Positions 54,642 through 63,993 of a stretch of 64,000 bases of DNA are shown here, in pieces. Origin of the DNA: Serratia liquefaciens (GTDB lineage: Bacteria; Pseudomonadota; Gammaproteobacteria; Enterobacterales; Enterobacteriaceae). The stretch lies in NCBI GenBank assembly GCA_012719855.1, contig JAAXZN010000048.1:62001-126000 (forward strand), given 5' to 3'. A program made the translations under genes and the position numbers. The stretch's first letter is position 1; every line of letters starts with the position of its first letter. The notes beneath the pieces were generated by a model that worked only from the letters and a program-made list of their open reading frames with translations, made no database searches and had not been told where the DNA came from.

Positions 54642-57350
54642 ATGAAACTGAAAAATATTCCCCGTCAGCTGTTGGGCATGCTCAGCCGCAATTTACCGCG
54701 CCGTTTGGTGCACCGCGATAGCCTGTTGGACAGCCTTGGCGGCAAAGCGCAAGGGTTGCCCGCCGGTTTGGCTCAGCAGCGCATGGAATGCGCCGCTGCC
54801 GACGTCACCGATCTGTATCTGCGTTTTCACAGCCACCCGGAAGGCATCACTGCCCATGAGGCTGAACGGGCACGGGAGCGCTGTGGTGAGAACGTCATCG
54901 ACGATCAGCAAAAAGAAGCCTGGTGGCAGCACCTGTGGCACTGCTATCGCAACCCATTCAACCTGCTGCTGACCGCACTTGGCATGATCTCTTACGCGAC
55001 GGAAGATCTGACTGGCGCGCTGGTGATCGCACTGATGGTGGTGATCTCCACGTTGCTGAACTTCATTCAGGAAGCGCGATCCAATCGGGCGGCGGACGCG
55101 CTGAAGGCGATGGTCAGCAACACCGCCACGGTGATCCGCAGCGACGCATTGTCCGGTAAAAGCGAACACCTTGAACTGCCGATCTCTCAACTGGTGCCGG
55201 GTGACATCATCAAACTGGCCGCAGGGGACATGATCCCGGCGGATCTGCGCGTGTTGTCGGCCAAGGATCTGTTTATCAGCCAGGCGGCGTTGACCGGCGA
55301 GTCTCTGCCGGTAGAGAAAACCGCCGAGCAGCGTGAACAGGCAGAAGATCCGCTGGAGTGCCAAAACCTGTGCTTTATGGGCACCAACGTGGTTAGCGGT
55401 ACCGCGCTGGCGATGGTGATCGGTACCGGCGGCGGCACCTACTTCGGCCAATTGGCACAGCGGGTTATTAGCCAGGATGAGCAACCGAACGCCTTCCAGA
55501 CCGGCATCAGCAGGGTCAGCTGGCTGCTGATCCGCTTTATGCTGGTGATGACGCCGATCGTTTTGTTGATCAACGGCTACACCAAGGGGGATTGGTGGGA
55601 AGCGGCGCTGTTCGCGTTGTCGGTGGCGGTGGGGCTGACTCCGGAAATGCTGCCGATGATCGTCACTTCGACGCTGGCCAAAGGGGCGGTGAAACTCTCC
55701 AGGCAGAAAGTGATCGTCAAACGACTGGATGCAATCCAAAACTTTGGCGCCATGGACGTTTTGTGTACCGATAAAACCGGTACCCTGACCCAGGATAAAA
55801 TCGTGCTGGAGCGTCACACCGACGTGTTCGGTGCCGCCAGCGATCGGGTGCTGCATTACGCCTGGCTGAACAGCTTCTACCAGACCGGATTGAAAAACCT
55901 GCTCGACGTGGCGGTGCTGAGCTGCGCGGAGCAGAACCAACAGCCGGATGCGCTGCAGCATTACCGTAAGGTGGATGAGATCCCGTTTGATTTTGAACGG
56001 CGTCGTATGTCGGTGGTGGTGGCCAAAGACGCGCAATATCACGAGCTGATCTGCAAGGGCGCGCTGGAGGAGATGCTGGCAATTTGCAGCCATGTGCGGC
56101 AGGAAGATGAGGTGATCCCGCTCAGCGCGGCGCTGTTGGCGCGCATTCGGCGCATCACCGACGATCTCAACCAGCAAGGGCTGCGCGTAGTGGCGGTGGC
56201 CAACAAGATCTTGCCGGCGCAGGCTCATGAATACAGCGTGGCCGACGAGTCGGATTTGATCCTCGAGGGCTACGTGGCCTTCCTCGATCCGCCTAAAGAG
56301 AGCACGGCGCCGGCGTTGGCGGCGCTGAAAAACAGCGGTGTCACGGTGAAGATCCTCACCGGTGACAATGAGTTGGTGGCGGCCAAAGTGTGCAAAGACG
56401 TCGGGCTGGCGGCGGATCATATATTGCGCGGCAGCGAAATCGAACAGATGAACGACGAACAGTTGGCGCAGGCCGCGGCGCGTACCACGGTGTTCGCCAA
56501 GCTGACGCCGCTGCATAAGGAACGCATCGTCAAGCTATTGCGCCAGCAGGGCCACGTGGTCGGCTTTATGGGGGACGGCATCAACGATGCGCCCGCTCTG
56601 CGTGCGGCAGATATCGGTATTTCGGTGGATTCCGCCGTGGATATCGCCAAGGAAGCAGCGGACATCATCCTGCTGGAAAAAAGCCTGATGGTGCTGGAGC
56701 AGGGGGTTATCGAGGGGCGCCGTACTTTTGCCAATATGCTCAAATATATCAAGATGACTGCCAGCTCCAATTTCGGCAACGTCTTCAGTGTGTTGATCGC
56801 CAGCGCCTTTTTGCCTTTCCTGCCGATGTTGCCGCTGCACCTGTTGATCCAGAACCTGATGTATGACATTTCACAGATCGCCATTCCGTTCGACAACGTC
56901 GACGACGATCAGATTACTCAGCCGCAACGTTGGAACTCCGGCGATATTGGGCGCTTTATGGTGTTCTTCGGGCCGATCAGCTCGATCTTCGACGTGCTGA
57001 CCTTCAGCCTGATGTGGTGGGTTTTCAAGGCCAATACGCCTGAAATGCAGACGCTGTTCCAGTCCGGCTGGTTCGTGGAAGGGCTGCTGTCGCAAACGCT
57101 GATTGTGCATATGATCCGCACGCGCAAAATTCCGTTTATCCAGAGCCGTCCTTCATGGCCGCTGTGCATGATGACCCTGCTGGTCATCGTTACCGGCATC
57201 GGCCTGACCTTCTCGCCGTTGGCCGGTTTCCTGCAGCTGCAGGCATTGCCGCCCGGCTATTTCCCTTGGCTGGTGTTGATCCTGACTGGCTATATGGTGC
57301 TGACCCAGTGCGTGAAAGGCTGGTTTGTGCGCCGTTACGGCTGGCAGTAA
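54642..57350 (+). CDS. mgtA: Magnesium-translocating P-type ATPase MgtA
   Basis: A 902-residue P3B-type ATPase that imports Mg2+ across the inner membrane. The phosphorylated aspartate is D377 in CTDKTGTLTQ. The actuator motif is ALTGESLPVEK, the hinge GFMGDGINDAPALRAADIG, and about ten transmembrane helices flank these. ATG 54642 (MKLKNIPRQLLGMLSRN) is chosen; the frame extends upstream to 54561 but into the leader. It is probably controlled by PhoPQ and the mgtL leader. Confidence 0.95.
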   Translation: MKLKNIPRQLLGMLSRNLPRRLVHRDSLLDSLGGKAQGLPAGLAQQRMECAAADVTDLYLRFHSHPEGITAHEAERARERCGENVIDDQQKEAWWQHLWHCYRNPFNLLLTALGMISYATEDLTGALVIALMVVISTLLNFIQEARSNRAADALKAMVSNTATVIRSDALSGKSEHLELPISQLVPGDIIKLAAGDMIPADLRVLSAKDLFISQAALTGESLPVEKTAEQREQAEDPLECQNLCFMGTNVVSGTALAMVIGTGGGTYFGQLAQRVISQDEQPNAFQTGISRVSWLLIRFMLVMTPIVLLINGYTKGDWWEAALFALSVAVGLTPEMLPMIVTSTLAKGAVKLSRQKVIVKRLDAIQNFGAMDVLCTDKTGTLTQDKIVLERHTDVFGAASDRVLHYAWLNSFYQTGLKNLLDVAVLSCAEQNQQPDALQHYRKVDEIPFDFERRRMSVVVAKDAQYHELICKGALEEMLAICSHVRQEDEVIPLSAALLARIRRITDDLNQQGLRVVAVANKILPAQAHEYSVADESDLILEGYVAFLDPPKESTAPALAALKNSGVTVKILTGDNELVAAKVCKDVGLAADHILRGSEIEQMNDEQLAQAAARTTVFAKLTPLHKERIVKLLRQQGHVVGFMGDGINDAPALRAADIGISVDSAVDIAKEAADIILLEKSLMVLEQGVIEGRRTFANMLKYIKMTASSNFGNVFSVLIASAFLPFLPMLPLHLLIQNLMYDISQIAIPFDNVDDDQITQPQRWNSGDIGRFMVFFGPISSIFDVLTFSLMWWVFKANTPEMQTLFQSGWFVEGLLSQTLIVHMIRTRKIPFIQSRPSWPLCMMTLLVIVTGIGLTFSPLAGFLQLQALPPGYFPWLVLILTGYMVLTQCVKGWFVRRYGWQ

Positions 57351-57358
57351 CCGCTGCG

Positions 57359-57382
57359 CCCCTCTTTCGTCCGGAAGAGGGG
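57359..57382 (+). terminator. Hairpin after mgtA
   Basis: An eight-pair stem cccctctt/aagagggg with an eight-base loop starts eight bases after the mgtA stop. No T tract follows, so its termination strength is uncertain. Confidence 0.5.
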
Positions 57383-57495
57383 CATCTGTGATCCAACCCG
57401 GCTTTTCACCTTCGCCGTTGGACATCTGTCCTGTGCTCAGTCTTTATTTACAGCTTCGCTGTTTTTATTGATTTTTTTCCTCTGAGGAATTTCTG

Positions 57496-59889
57496 ATGCA
57501 CAGACCCCTGCGTTATACGCTACTGGCTTCATCGTTATTGCTTTCACTGGGCGCCCTGGCGCAGCCGGCCGGCGATCTGCCGCTGATGCCCTGGCCGCAG
57601 CAGGTTGAACTGACTCAGCCGGCGGGCAAGCTGGTGCTGGATCACGGTTTGTCGATTAGCCTGCAGGGCGACGACCTGGGCGATGCCTTGCAGCGCTGGC
57701 GCCAACGTATTGAGCTGCAAACCGGCTGGACCCTGTCGCCACAGGCAGAAAAAGCCACGGGCTTGGTCATTAAGGTGAATATCAAAGATAAGGTGGCGGC
57801 GCAGCCGCTGCCGGGGAGCGATGAAAGCTATAAATTGGCGGTGACGCCGCAGGGGGTAGCGCTGACAGCCAATACCCGTTTCGGCGCGTTGCGCGGCATG
57901 GAAACCCTGCTGCAATTGGTGCAGACCGACGGGCAGAACACTTTCCTGCCGTTGGTGAGCATTACCGACGTACCGCGTTTCCCGTGGCGCGGCGTGCTGC
58001 TGGATTCGGCACGTCATTTCCTGCCATTGGCGGATATTCTGCGTCAGCTCGACGGCATGGCGGCGGCCAAACTCAACGTGTTTCACTGGCACCTGACCGA
58101 CGATCAGGGCTGGCGCTTTGCTTCTGAGCGCTATCCTAAACTGCAGCAGCAGGCCAGCGACGGCCAGTTCTACACCCGCGAGCAGATGCAACAGGTCGTG
58201 GCCTATGCCACCGCGCGCGGTATTCGTGTGGTGCCGGAAATCGATCTGCCTGGGCATGCTTCCAGCATCGCCGTGGCCTACCCGGAGTTGATGAGCGCGC
58301 CTGGTCCGTATTCGATGGAGCGTAAATGGGGCGTGCACCTGCCGACGCTGGATCCGACCCGCGATGAAGTTTATCGGTTTGTTGACGCTATCATCGGTGA
58401 ACTGGCAGCAATCTTCCCCGATCCCTATTTGCATATCGGTGGTGATGAGGTTGATGCCAGCCAGTGGAAGCAATCCAAAACCATTCAGGCCTTTATGCAG
58501 CAGCACTCGTTGGCGGACACCCATGCTCTGCAGGCCTATTTCAATCAGAAGCTGGAGAAAATCCTCGAGCAGCACCAGCGCCAGATGGTGGGGTGGGACG
58601 AGATCTATCATCCGTCACTGCCGCGCAGCATTGTCATCCAGTCATGGCAAGGGCAGGACTCGCTCGGCGCCAGCGCGCAGGACGGGTACCAGGGCATTTT
58701 GTCTACCGGCTTTTACCTCGATCAACCGGAAAGCGCCGCCTACCACTATCGCAATGAGATCCTGCCGCAGCCGCTGGGCGTCGACACTGAGGTGCAGCCG
58801 GATGAAAAGGCACAGAGCTGGCAGTTCAGCATGCCACGGCTGAAGGGCAGCGCGGTAGAAGGCAGTTTTACCCTGATTGAAGGCAAGCAGGGCTGGCGGG
58901 GTTTTATCGATTTCAACGGCAAATCTCGCCGTGCGCTGCACGATATTGTTTGGCGTTCCCCGCAGCAGGTGAGCTTCCGGCTCGACAGCTGGATGGGGGA
59001 CACCCGCCCGGTGTTCACCCTGAACCAGGACCAGCTCAGCGGCTATACGCTGGTGGGCAACGTGCGTTACCCGACCACCGGCAGCAAGCTTACGGCGATC
59101 CCGGTGGGCAAGATGCCGGTGGTGCCGGAGACCAAACAGCAGGCCAATATTCTCGGCGGTGAGGCGGCACTGTGGGCGGAAAATATCAGGGCGCCGATCC
59201 TCGATCTCAAACTCTGGCCGCGTGGGTTCGCGGTGGCGGAGCGCTTGTGGTCGGCGCAGGACGTGACCGATGAAAATAATATGTACCGCAGGCTGGCGGC
59301 AGTCGACGCCTGGTCGGTGGTATCGGTGGGGTTGCAACAGCATGCGGAAACCGCACGCGAGTTCACCCGGTTGGCAAACGGCGTGACGATAGCACCGCTG
59401 CAAATCCTGGCCGAAGCGGTGGAGCCCGGACAGTACTACACCCGACAGCATCTGAAATTCAAAGCCGGTAACTATCACCAGTTCGAACCGCTGAACCGTT
59501 TTGCCGACGCACTGCCGGCGGAAAGCAACGCGGTGCGCGAGATGGGTATGCAGGTTGCGGCCTTGGTGAAGGACCGTAACGACCGGGCGGCAGCACAGGC
59601 GCTGCGCGAGCGTTTACAACGCTGGCAGCTCAATACCGCGCCGGTAAAAACGGTGATTGCCGGTAACCGGGTGATGCAGGATCTGGCACCGGTGGCGCAG
59701 GATGTCGGCGCGCTCTCCACGCTGGGACTGATGCTGCTGGAGCGTTATCAACAGGGCAAACCGCTGAGCAAGCCAGAAGCGGCGCAAATACAGCAGCAAC
59801 TGGACGCGGCGGCGCAGATAAGGGACGAAGTGGTGATTGCGGCAGTCTATCCGCTGGAAGCGCTTCTGCGCGCCAGCGCTATCGAGTGA
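57496..59889 (+). CDS. Exported beta-N-acetylhexosaminidase (GH20)
   Basis: A 797-residue glycoside hydrolase family 20 enzyme that removes terminal N-acetylhexosamine from chito-oligosaccharides or glycans. The N-terminal signal peptide (about 1-22, ending ALA) predicts export. A GH20b-like domain precedes the barrel, which begins near FPWRGVLLDSARHF; the catalytic pair is D317-E318 in HIGGDEVD. A substrate-binding WHLTDDQGWR motif and a C-terminal helical region are also present. Chitin use is common in Serratia, so a role in chitobiose breakdown is plausible. Monocistronic in appearance. Confidence 0.92.
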   Translation: MHRPLRYTLLASSLLLSLGALAQPAGDLPLMPWPQQVELTQPAGKLVLDHGLSISLQGDDLGDALQRWRQRIELQTGWTLSPQAEKATGLVIKVNIKDKVAAQPLPGSDESYKLAVTPQGVALTANTRFGALRGMETLLQLVQTDGQNTFLPLVSITDVPRFPWRGVLLDSARHFLPLADILRQLDGMAAAKLNVFHWHLTDDQGWRFASERYPKLQQQASDGQFYTREQMQQVVAYATARGIRVVPEIDLPGHASSIAVAYPELMSAPGPYSMERKWGVHLPTLDPTRDEVYRFVDAIIGELAAIFPDPYLHIGGDEVDASQWKQSKTIQAFMQQHSLADTHALQAYFNQKLEKILEQHQRQMVGWDEIYHPSLPRSIVIQSWQGQDSLGASAQDGYQGILSTGFYLDQPESAAYHYRNEILPQPLGVDTEVQPDEKAQSWQFSMPRLKGSAVEGSFTLIEGKQGWRGFIDFNGKSRRALHDIVWRSPQQVSFRLDSWMGDTRPVFTLNQDQLSGYTLVGNVRYPTTGSKLTAIPVGKMPVVPETKQQANILGGEAALWAENIRAPILDLKLWPRGFAVAERLWSAQDVTDENNMYRRLAAVDAWSVVSVGLQQHAETAREFTRLANGVTIAPLQILAEAVEPGQYYTRQHLKFKAGNYHQFEPLNRFADALPAESNAVREMGMQVAALVKDRNDRAAAQALRERLQRWQLNTAPVKTVIAGNRVMQDLAPVAQDVGALSTLGLMLLERYQQGKPLSKPEAAQIQQQLDAAAQIRDEVVIAAVYPLEALLRASAIE

Positions 59890-59898
59890 GGTAAGTCA

Positions 59899-60029
59899 GC
59901 ATGTATGGGGTTCTGCACGCGTAGGGGCTCTGCATGTATGGGGTTCTGCACGCGTAGGGGTTCTGCATGTGTAGGGGTTCTGCATGTGTAGGGGCTCAGC
60001 ATATGTAGGGGCTCAGCATGCTGAGCCCT
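59899..60029. repeat. Degenerate 16-17-bp tandem array ending in a REP-like palindrome
   Basis: About seven units of the form gcatgtgtaggggttct (16-17 bp, with variants gcacgcgtaggggctct and gcatatgtaggggctca) end in the palindrome gggctcagcatgctgagccc. The last unit matches the dispersed repeats at 40.4 and 46.2 kb. It fills the space between the convergent hexosaminidase and Anbu genes. There are no unique spacers, so it is not a CRISPR array. Confidence 0.85.
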
Positions 60030-60035
60030 CAAAAC

Positions 60036-60764
60036 CTACAGTTGCAACGGCGGCAACTGTTTGAAAATACTGCCCAGCCCTTCGCCCCAGCCTTTACGGA
60101 TGGCGCTAAAATGCGGGTGATCTTCGGTGATGCGGTACTGCTGCGCACTGCTAAAGCTGTCGCGTGGGTAGATCATCACGTCCAGCGGCAGGCCGACCGA
60201 CAGGTTACTGCGCAGCGTAGAATCCAGAGAGATCAGCGCGCACTGCATCGCCTGTTCCAGCGGGGTGTCGTAGGTCAGTACCCGATCGATAATCGGTTTG
60301 CCGTATTTGCTTTCGCCAATCTGGAAATAGGGCGTATCGCGGGTGGCCTCGATAAAATTGCCCTGCGGGTAAATATGGAATAGCCGCATCTCTTCACCGC
60401 AGATCTGGCCGCCGAGCAGCAGGCTGCAGCTGAAGTCGGTCGTACTGCCGCTTTGCTGGGCTTCGCTGTCGCGTTGGATCACTTCCCGCACCGTTTCGCC
60501 CACCAGCGTGGCGGCTTCGTACATGCTCGGGGCGTTCAGCAGGTTCATGCGTTCGGGATCTTTGCTGCGGCGCTGCAACAGGCTGATGATGCTCTGGGTG
60601 GTCGCCAGGTTACCGGCGCTTTGCAACACCAGCATGCGCTCGCCGTCCTGCTGAAACACATGCAGTTTGCGGAAGGTGGAAATATGATCCACGCCGGCAT
60701 TGGTGCGCGAATCTGAAGCAAAGACCAGCCCGGAAGACAAGCGCATGGCCACACAATAGGTCAT
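60036..60764 (-). CDS. Anbu-type proteasome-related protein
   Basis: A 242-residue member of the Anbu family, bacterial relatives of proteasome beta subunits. ATG 60764 gives MTYCVAMRLSSGLVFASDSRTNAG; removal of Met would expose Thr as the N-terminal nucleophile. Upstream in-frame TTG 60779 would abolish that, so it is rejected. Anbu particles are known to form helical or ring assemblies with unclear substrates. It is the last gene of a four-gene cluster, 75 bases after the transglutaminase-like gene. Confidence 0.9.
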   Translation of the reverse strand: MTYCVAMRLSSGLVFASDSRTNAGVDHISTFRKLHVFQQDGERMLVLQSAGNLATTQSIISLLQRRSKDPERMNLLNAPSMYEAATLVGETVREVIQRDSEAQQSGSTTDFSCSLLLGGQICGEEMRLFHIYPQGNFIEATRDTPYFQIGESKYGKPIIDRVLTYDTPLEQAMQCALISLDSTLRSNLSVGLPLDVMIYPRDSFSSAQQYRITEDHPHFSAIRKGWGEGLGSIFKQLPPLQL

Positions 60765-60839
60765 ACCACAATCCCTCAAAACGATACTGGCACGCCGCCA
60801 ACCGCCAGCGTGCCGTAAACCCTGGTTTTCGGCAAGAGG

Positions 60840-61634
60840 CTACTGGCCGGTTGGCATCATCTGCACTTCGGCAATGGTCTGCATGTTCTCGCAGCCGCCG
60901 CCGAGCCGCATCCCGCGTACCGGGCAGGCGTCGAGATAGTCGATGCCCACCGCCAGCTTAAGGTGTTGATTCGGCAGGCGGGTATTGTTGGTGACGTCAA
61001 AGCTGTGCCAGCGGTCGTCGACCCAGGCTTCGGCCCAGGCGTGGGTGGCGACGTGGGCGGAGTCCTCGCTGTAAAGATAGCCGCTGACATAGCGCGCCGG
61101 AATGTTCAGGCTGCGGCAACAGGCCAAAAATACGTGGGTATGATCCTGACAGACGCCGGTGCCGGTCGCGAATGCCTGGGCCGCGCTGTCGGTGACGCTG
61201 GTCGAGCCCGGGGTGTACGGCATTTTGAGCAACAGCTCGCCCATCAGATTTTCCAGCCCGTCCAGCACCGCCTGCGGTTGGTAGTAGCGCAGGGCGAAGG
61301 CCTGGATCGCGCTGTCGGGTTGGGTCAGCGGGCTGTGGCGCAGGAACACCAGCGGCGACAAGTGCCCCATCACCTGATCCTCTGCGCCATCTTCAATCTC
61401 CACCACGCCGTGGGCCTGAATGGTGATGGCCTGATGCGGGTGATCCAGCGTCAGCACGTGCAGCACGTTGCCGAAGGCATCGGTGGTACACACCGCATCT
61501 TCCGGCAGCGTCAACTGCCATGAAATGATGCGCTGGTGTTCCGAATCCTGCGGCGTCAGGCGCAGGTACTGAGTGCTGCGCTGCACCTGCTGGGCATAGG
61601 TGTAGTGGGTGTTGTGCTCAATGTTCAGTTTCAT
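60840..61634 (-). CDS. Transglutaminase-like cysteine protease-fold protein
   Basis: A 264-residue protein with an N-terminal bacterial transglutaminase-like beta domain (MKLNIEHNTHYTYAQQVQRSTQYLRLTPQ). The catalytic core has Cys at about 160 in GVCQDHTHVFLACCRSLNIPARYVSGY, His in THAWAEAW and Asp in SFDVTNN. The fold is a papain-like triad that may act as amidase, protease or transamidase. Its start overlaps the alpha-E gene stop by four bases. It belongs to the conserved Anbu cluster. Confidence 0.9.
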   Translation of the reverse strand: MKLNIEHNTHYTYAQQVQRSTQYLRLTPQDSEHQRIISWQLTLPEDAVCTTDAFGNVLHVLTLDHPHQAITIQAHGVVEIEDGAEDQVMGHLSPLVFLRHSPLTQPDSAIQAFALRYYQPQAVLDGLENLMGELLLKMPYTPGSTSVTDSAAQAFATGTGVCQDHTHVFLACCRSLNIPARYVSGYLYSEDSAHVATHAWAEAWVDDRWHSFDVTNNTRLPNQHLKLAVGIDYLDACPVRGMRLGGGCENMQTIAEVQMMPTGQ

Positions 61635-62560
61635 TGCGCCTCCAGATAAGTGTGATGGATGCTCTCCGCGATGCCGCCAATCTGGCCGAGAAACGCGTCC
61701 AGCCAGTCGTTCAGCCCGACCTTGTTCAGGTCTTTCATGCTGCTAAAGCGCAGCTCGGCGTGCAGCGTATGCGCCAGCCGGCGCGGCTGATTGGCACTGT
61801 TGCCGCCAATTTGCTCCAGTTGCTGCACCATATCGCCGACGCAGGCCAGTAGGGAGCGGGGGATTTCATTACGCAGGATCATCAGTTCGGCAATGGTGTC
61901 CCGACTGAGCTGCTGCTTGTAGATGCTGTGGTAGGCTTCGCGTGCGCTCACTGCCCGCAACAGCGTGTCCATGCGGTAATACTCGCGCACCGGATCGCCG
62001 TCGCTGTCCATCAGCGAGTTCTTGACCCCTAACAGACGGGCAGTGCCGTCAGCACGCTCCAGCAGGGTGCCGAGGCGGATAAAGCACATGGCGTCGCTGC
62101 GCAGCAAGGTGCCGAACATCGCGCCGCGAAACAGGTGAGAACGTTCCTTCACCCAGTCGAAAAAGCCATCCGCGCCCACCGACCCTATGCCCTGACGGCG
62201 GATCAGCTTCATTTCGATCCAGGTGGCGTTGATGCATTCCCAGACCTCGGAAGACAGGCTGCCGCGCACCGCATGTGCGTTGTTCCAGCCCATCTGCAGA
62301 CAGCTGTAAATACTGCTGTGGTTGCGGCTGTCGAGCGCAAAAAAGCTCACCAGATTGGCCATCGTCAGGTCGGGGTAGGCGGCGGCATACAGCTGCCCGG
62401 TACTGGTCAGATTGAGCGGTACCTGCAGATCCTGATCCTCGCTGTCGCGGATCGGCATCATCGACAGCTTGTTGGTGACATCGAGCACCCGGGCGATGCT
62501 TTCCGCCCGCTCCAGGTAGCGGGCCATCCAATAGAGTTCACTGGCAGTTCGGCTCAGCAT
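61631..62560 (-). CDS. Alpha-E domain-containing protein (DUF403)
   Basis: A 309-residue all-helical protein of the alpha-E family. The start MLSRTASELYWMARYLERAESIARVLDVTN and the motif RLGTLLERADGTARLLGVKN are characteristic. Alpha-E proteins always occur beside a circularly permuted ATP-grasp protein. No catalytic residue is visible; a partner role in the ligase complex is inferred. It overlaps both neighbours by a few bases. Confidence 0.9.
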   Translation of the reverse strand: MLSRTASELYWMARYLERAESIARVLDVTNKLSMMPIRDSEDQDLQVPLNLTSTGQLYAAAYPDLTMANLVSFFALDSRNHSSIYSCLQMGWNNAHAVRGSLSSEVWECINATWIEMKLIRRQGIGSVGADGFFDWVKERSHLFRGAMFGTLLRSDAMCFIRLGTLLERADGTARLLGVKNSLMDSDGDPVREYYRMDTLLRAVSAREAYHSIYKQQLSRDTIAELMILRNEIPRSLLACVGDMVQQLEQIGGNSANQPRRLAHTLHAELRFSSMKDLNKVGLNDWLDAFLGQIGGIAESIHHTYLEAQ

Positions 62561-63993
62561 GCGTCGTCCTCCAACACCCAGGTATCCTTGGTTCCCCCGC
62601 CTTGCGACGAGTTGACCACCAGCGAGCCTTGCGCCAGCGCCACGCGCGTCAGGCCGCCGGGCACCAGGCGGATTTCCGCGCCGCTGAGGGCGAACGGCCG
62701 CAAATCGATATGTCGCGGCGCCAGGCCGTCGTTGACGAAGGTCGGGCAGGTCGACAGAGCCAGCGTGTTTTGCGCAATGTAGTTATGCGGCTTGGCCAGC
62801 AGCAGGCTGCGGAAGTGAGCGATTTGGTCCTTGGTCGCCGCCGGGCCGATCAGCATGCCGTAGCCGCCGGCGCCGTGCACCTCCTTCACCACCATCTGTT
62901 CCAGGTTCGCCAGCACGTACGACAGTTCATTCTTGTGGCGGCATTGCCAGGTAGGCACGTTATTAAGGATCGGCTCTTCCTGCAGGTAGAAACGCACCAT
63001 GTCCGGCACGTACGGATAAATTGACTTGTCGTCGGCCACGCCGGTGCCGATGGCGTTGGCCAGCACCACGTTGCCGGCGCGGTATACCGACAGCAGGCCC
63101 GGCACGCCGAGCATCGAATCCGGGCGGAACGCCAGCGGATCGAGGAAGGCGTCGTCCACCCGGCGGTAGATCACATCCACCTTGCAAGGCCCAGCGGTGG
63201 TGCGCATAAAGACCGCCCCGTCCTTGACGAACAGATCGGCGCTTTCCACCAGTTCAACCCCCATCTGCTGCGCCAGGAAGCTGTGTTCGAAGTAGGCGCT
63301 GTTGAAGCGGCCCGGCGTCAGCACCACCACGGTGGGATCGTTAATCGGCGAGCTTTCACGCAGGGTTTGCAGCAGGTGCGACGGGTAGCGCTCCACCGGA
63401 GCGATGCGTTGCTGAGCGAACAGCTCCGGGTACAGGCGCATCATCATTTTGCGGTTTTCCAGCATATAGGAAACGCCGGACGGGGTGCGCAGGTTGTCTT
63501 CCAGCACGTAATACTGGCCATCACCGTTGCGCACCATATCCACGCCGACAATGTGCGCGTAAATATTGCGGTGCAGATCGACCCCTTGCATGCAGGGTTG
63601 ATATTGGTCGTTGGCCAGCACCTGCTCCGCCGGAATGATCCCGGCTTTCAGAATGTGTTGTTGATGGTAAATATCGTGCAGAAAGGCGTTAAGCGCCTGG
63701 ACACGCTGGCGGATACCGCGATCGAGCATCGCCCATTCGCCGGCAGGTATGATCCGCGGTACGCTGTCGAACGGAATCAAACGCTCAGCGCCGTCATCCT
63801 CGCCGTAAACGTTAAAGGTAATTCCCACCCGGTGAAACAGCAGTGCAGCCTCTTCCCTCTTGCGTTGAACGGCCTTTTGGTCAGCCTGTTGCAGCCAATG
63901 CCAGTAAGCCTCGTAGTGACCCCGGTGCTTACCCTCAGCCAGAAGCATCTCATCAAAAAACGGTGAAGCAGACAGATCGATATTTAGCATCAT
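62554..63993 (-). CDS. Circularly permuted ATP-grasp ligase-like protein
   Basis: A protein of about 479 residues of the circularly permuted ATP-grasp type 2 family (DUF404/DUF407). Segments include FNVYGEDDGAERLIPFDSVPRIIP, VGVDMVRNGDGQYYVLEDNLRTPSGVSYMLENR and VVKEVHGAGGYGMLIGPAA, consistent with an ATP-dependent carboxylate-amine ligase fold. It leads the four-gene Anbu cluster. Start ATG 63993 or 63990 follows GAGG at the window edge, so upstream sequence cannot be checked. Confidence 0.9.
   Translation of the reverse strand: MMLNIDLSASPFFDEMLLAEGKHRGHYEAYWHWLQQADQKAVQRKREEAALLFHRVGITFNVYGEDDGAERLIPFDSVPRIIPAGEWAMLDRGIRQRVQALNAFLHDIYHQQHILKAGIIPAEQVLANDQYQPCMQGVDLHRNIYAHIVGVDMVRNGDGQYYVLEDNLRTPSGVSYMLENRKMMMRLYPELFAQQRIAPVERYPSHLLQTLRESSPINDPTVVVLTPGRFNSAYFEHSFLAQQMGVELVESADLFVKDGAVFMRTTAGPCKVDVIYRRVDDAFLDPLAFRPDSMLGVPGLLSVYRAGNVVLANAIGTGVADDKSIYPYVPDMVRFYLQEEPILNNVPTWQCRHKNELSYVLANLEQMVVKEVHGAGGYGMLIGPAATKDQIAHFRSLLLAKPHNYIAQNTLALSTCPTFVNDGLAPRHIDLRPFALSGAEIRLVPGGLTRVALAQGSLVVNSSQGGGTKDTWVLEDDAC

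Noticed and set aside
54693-56516. 607-residue minus-strand frame opposite mgtA
   Set aside because: His/Arg/Gln-rich composition and complete overlap with a well-matched P-type ATPase show that it is an antisense shadow.
59899-60029. Possible CRISPR array
   Set aside because: The 16-17-bp units are contiguous without unique spacers and no cas genes are present; it is a tandem repeat.
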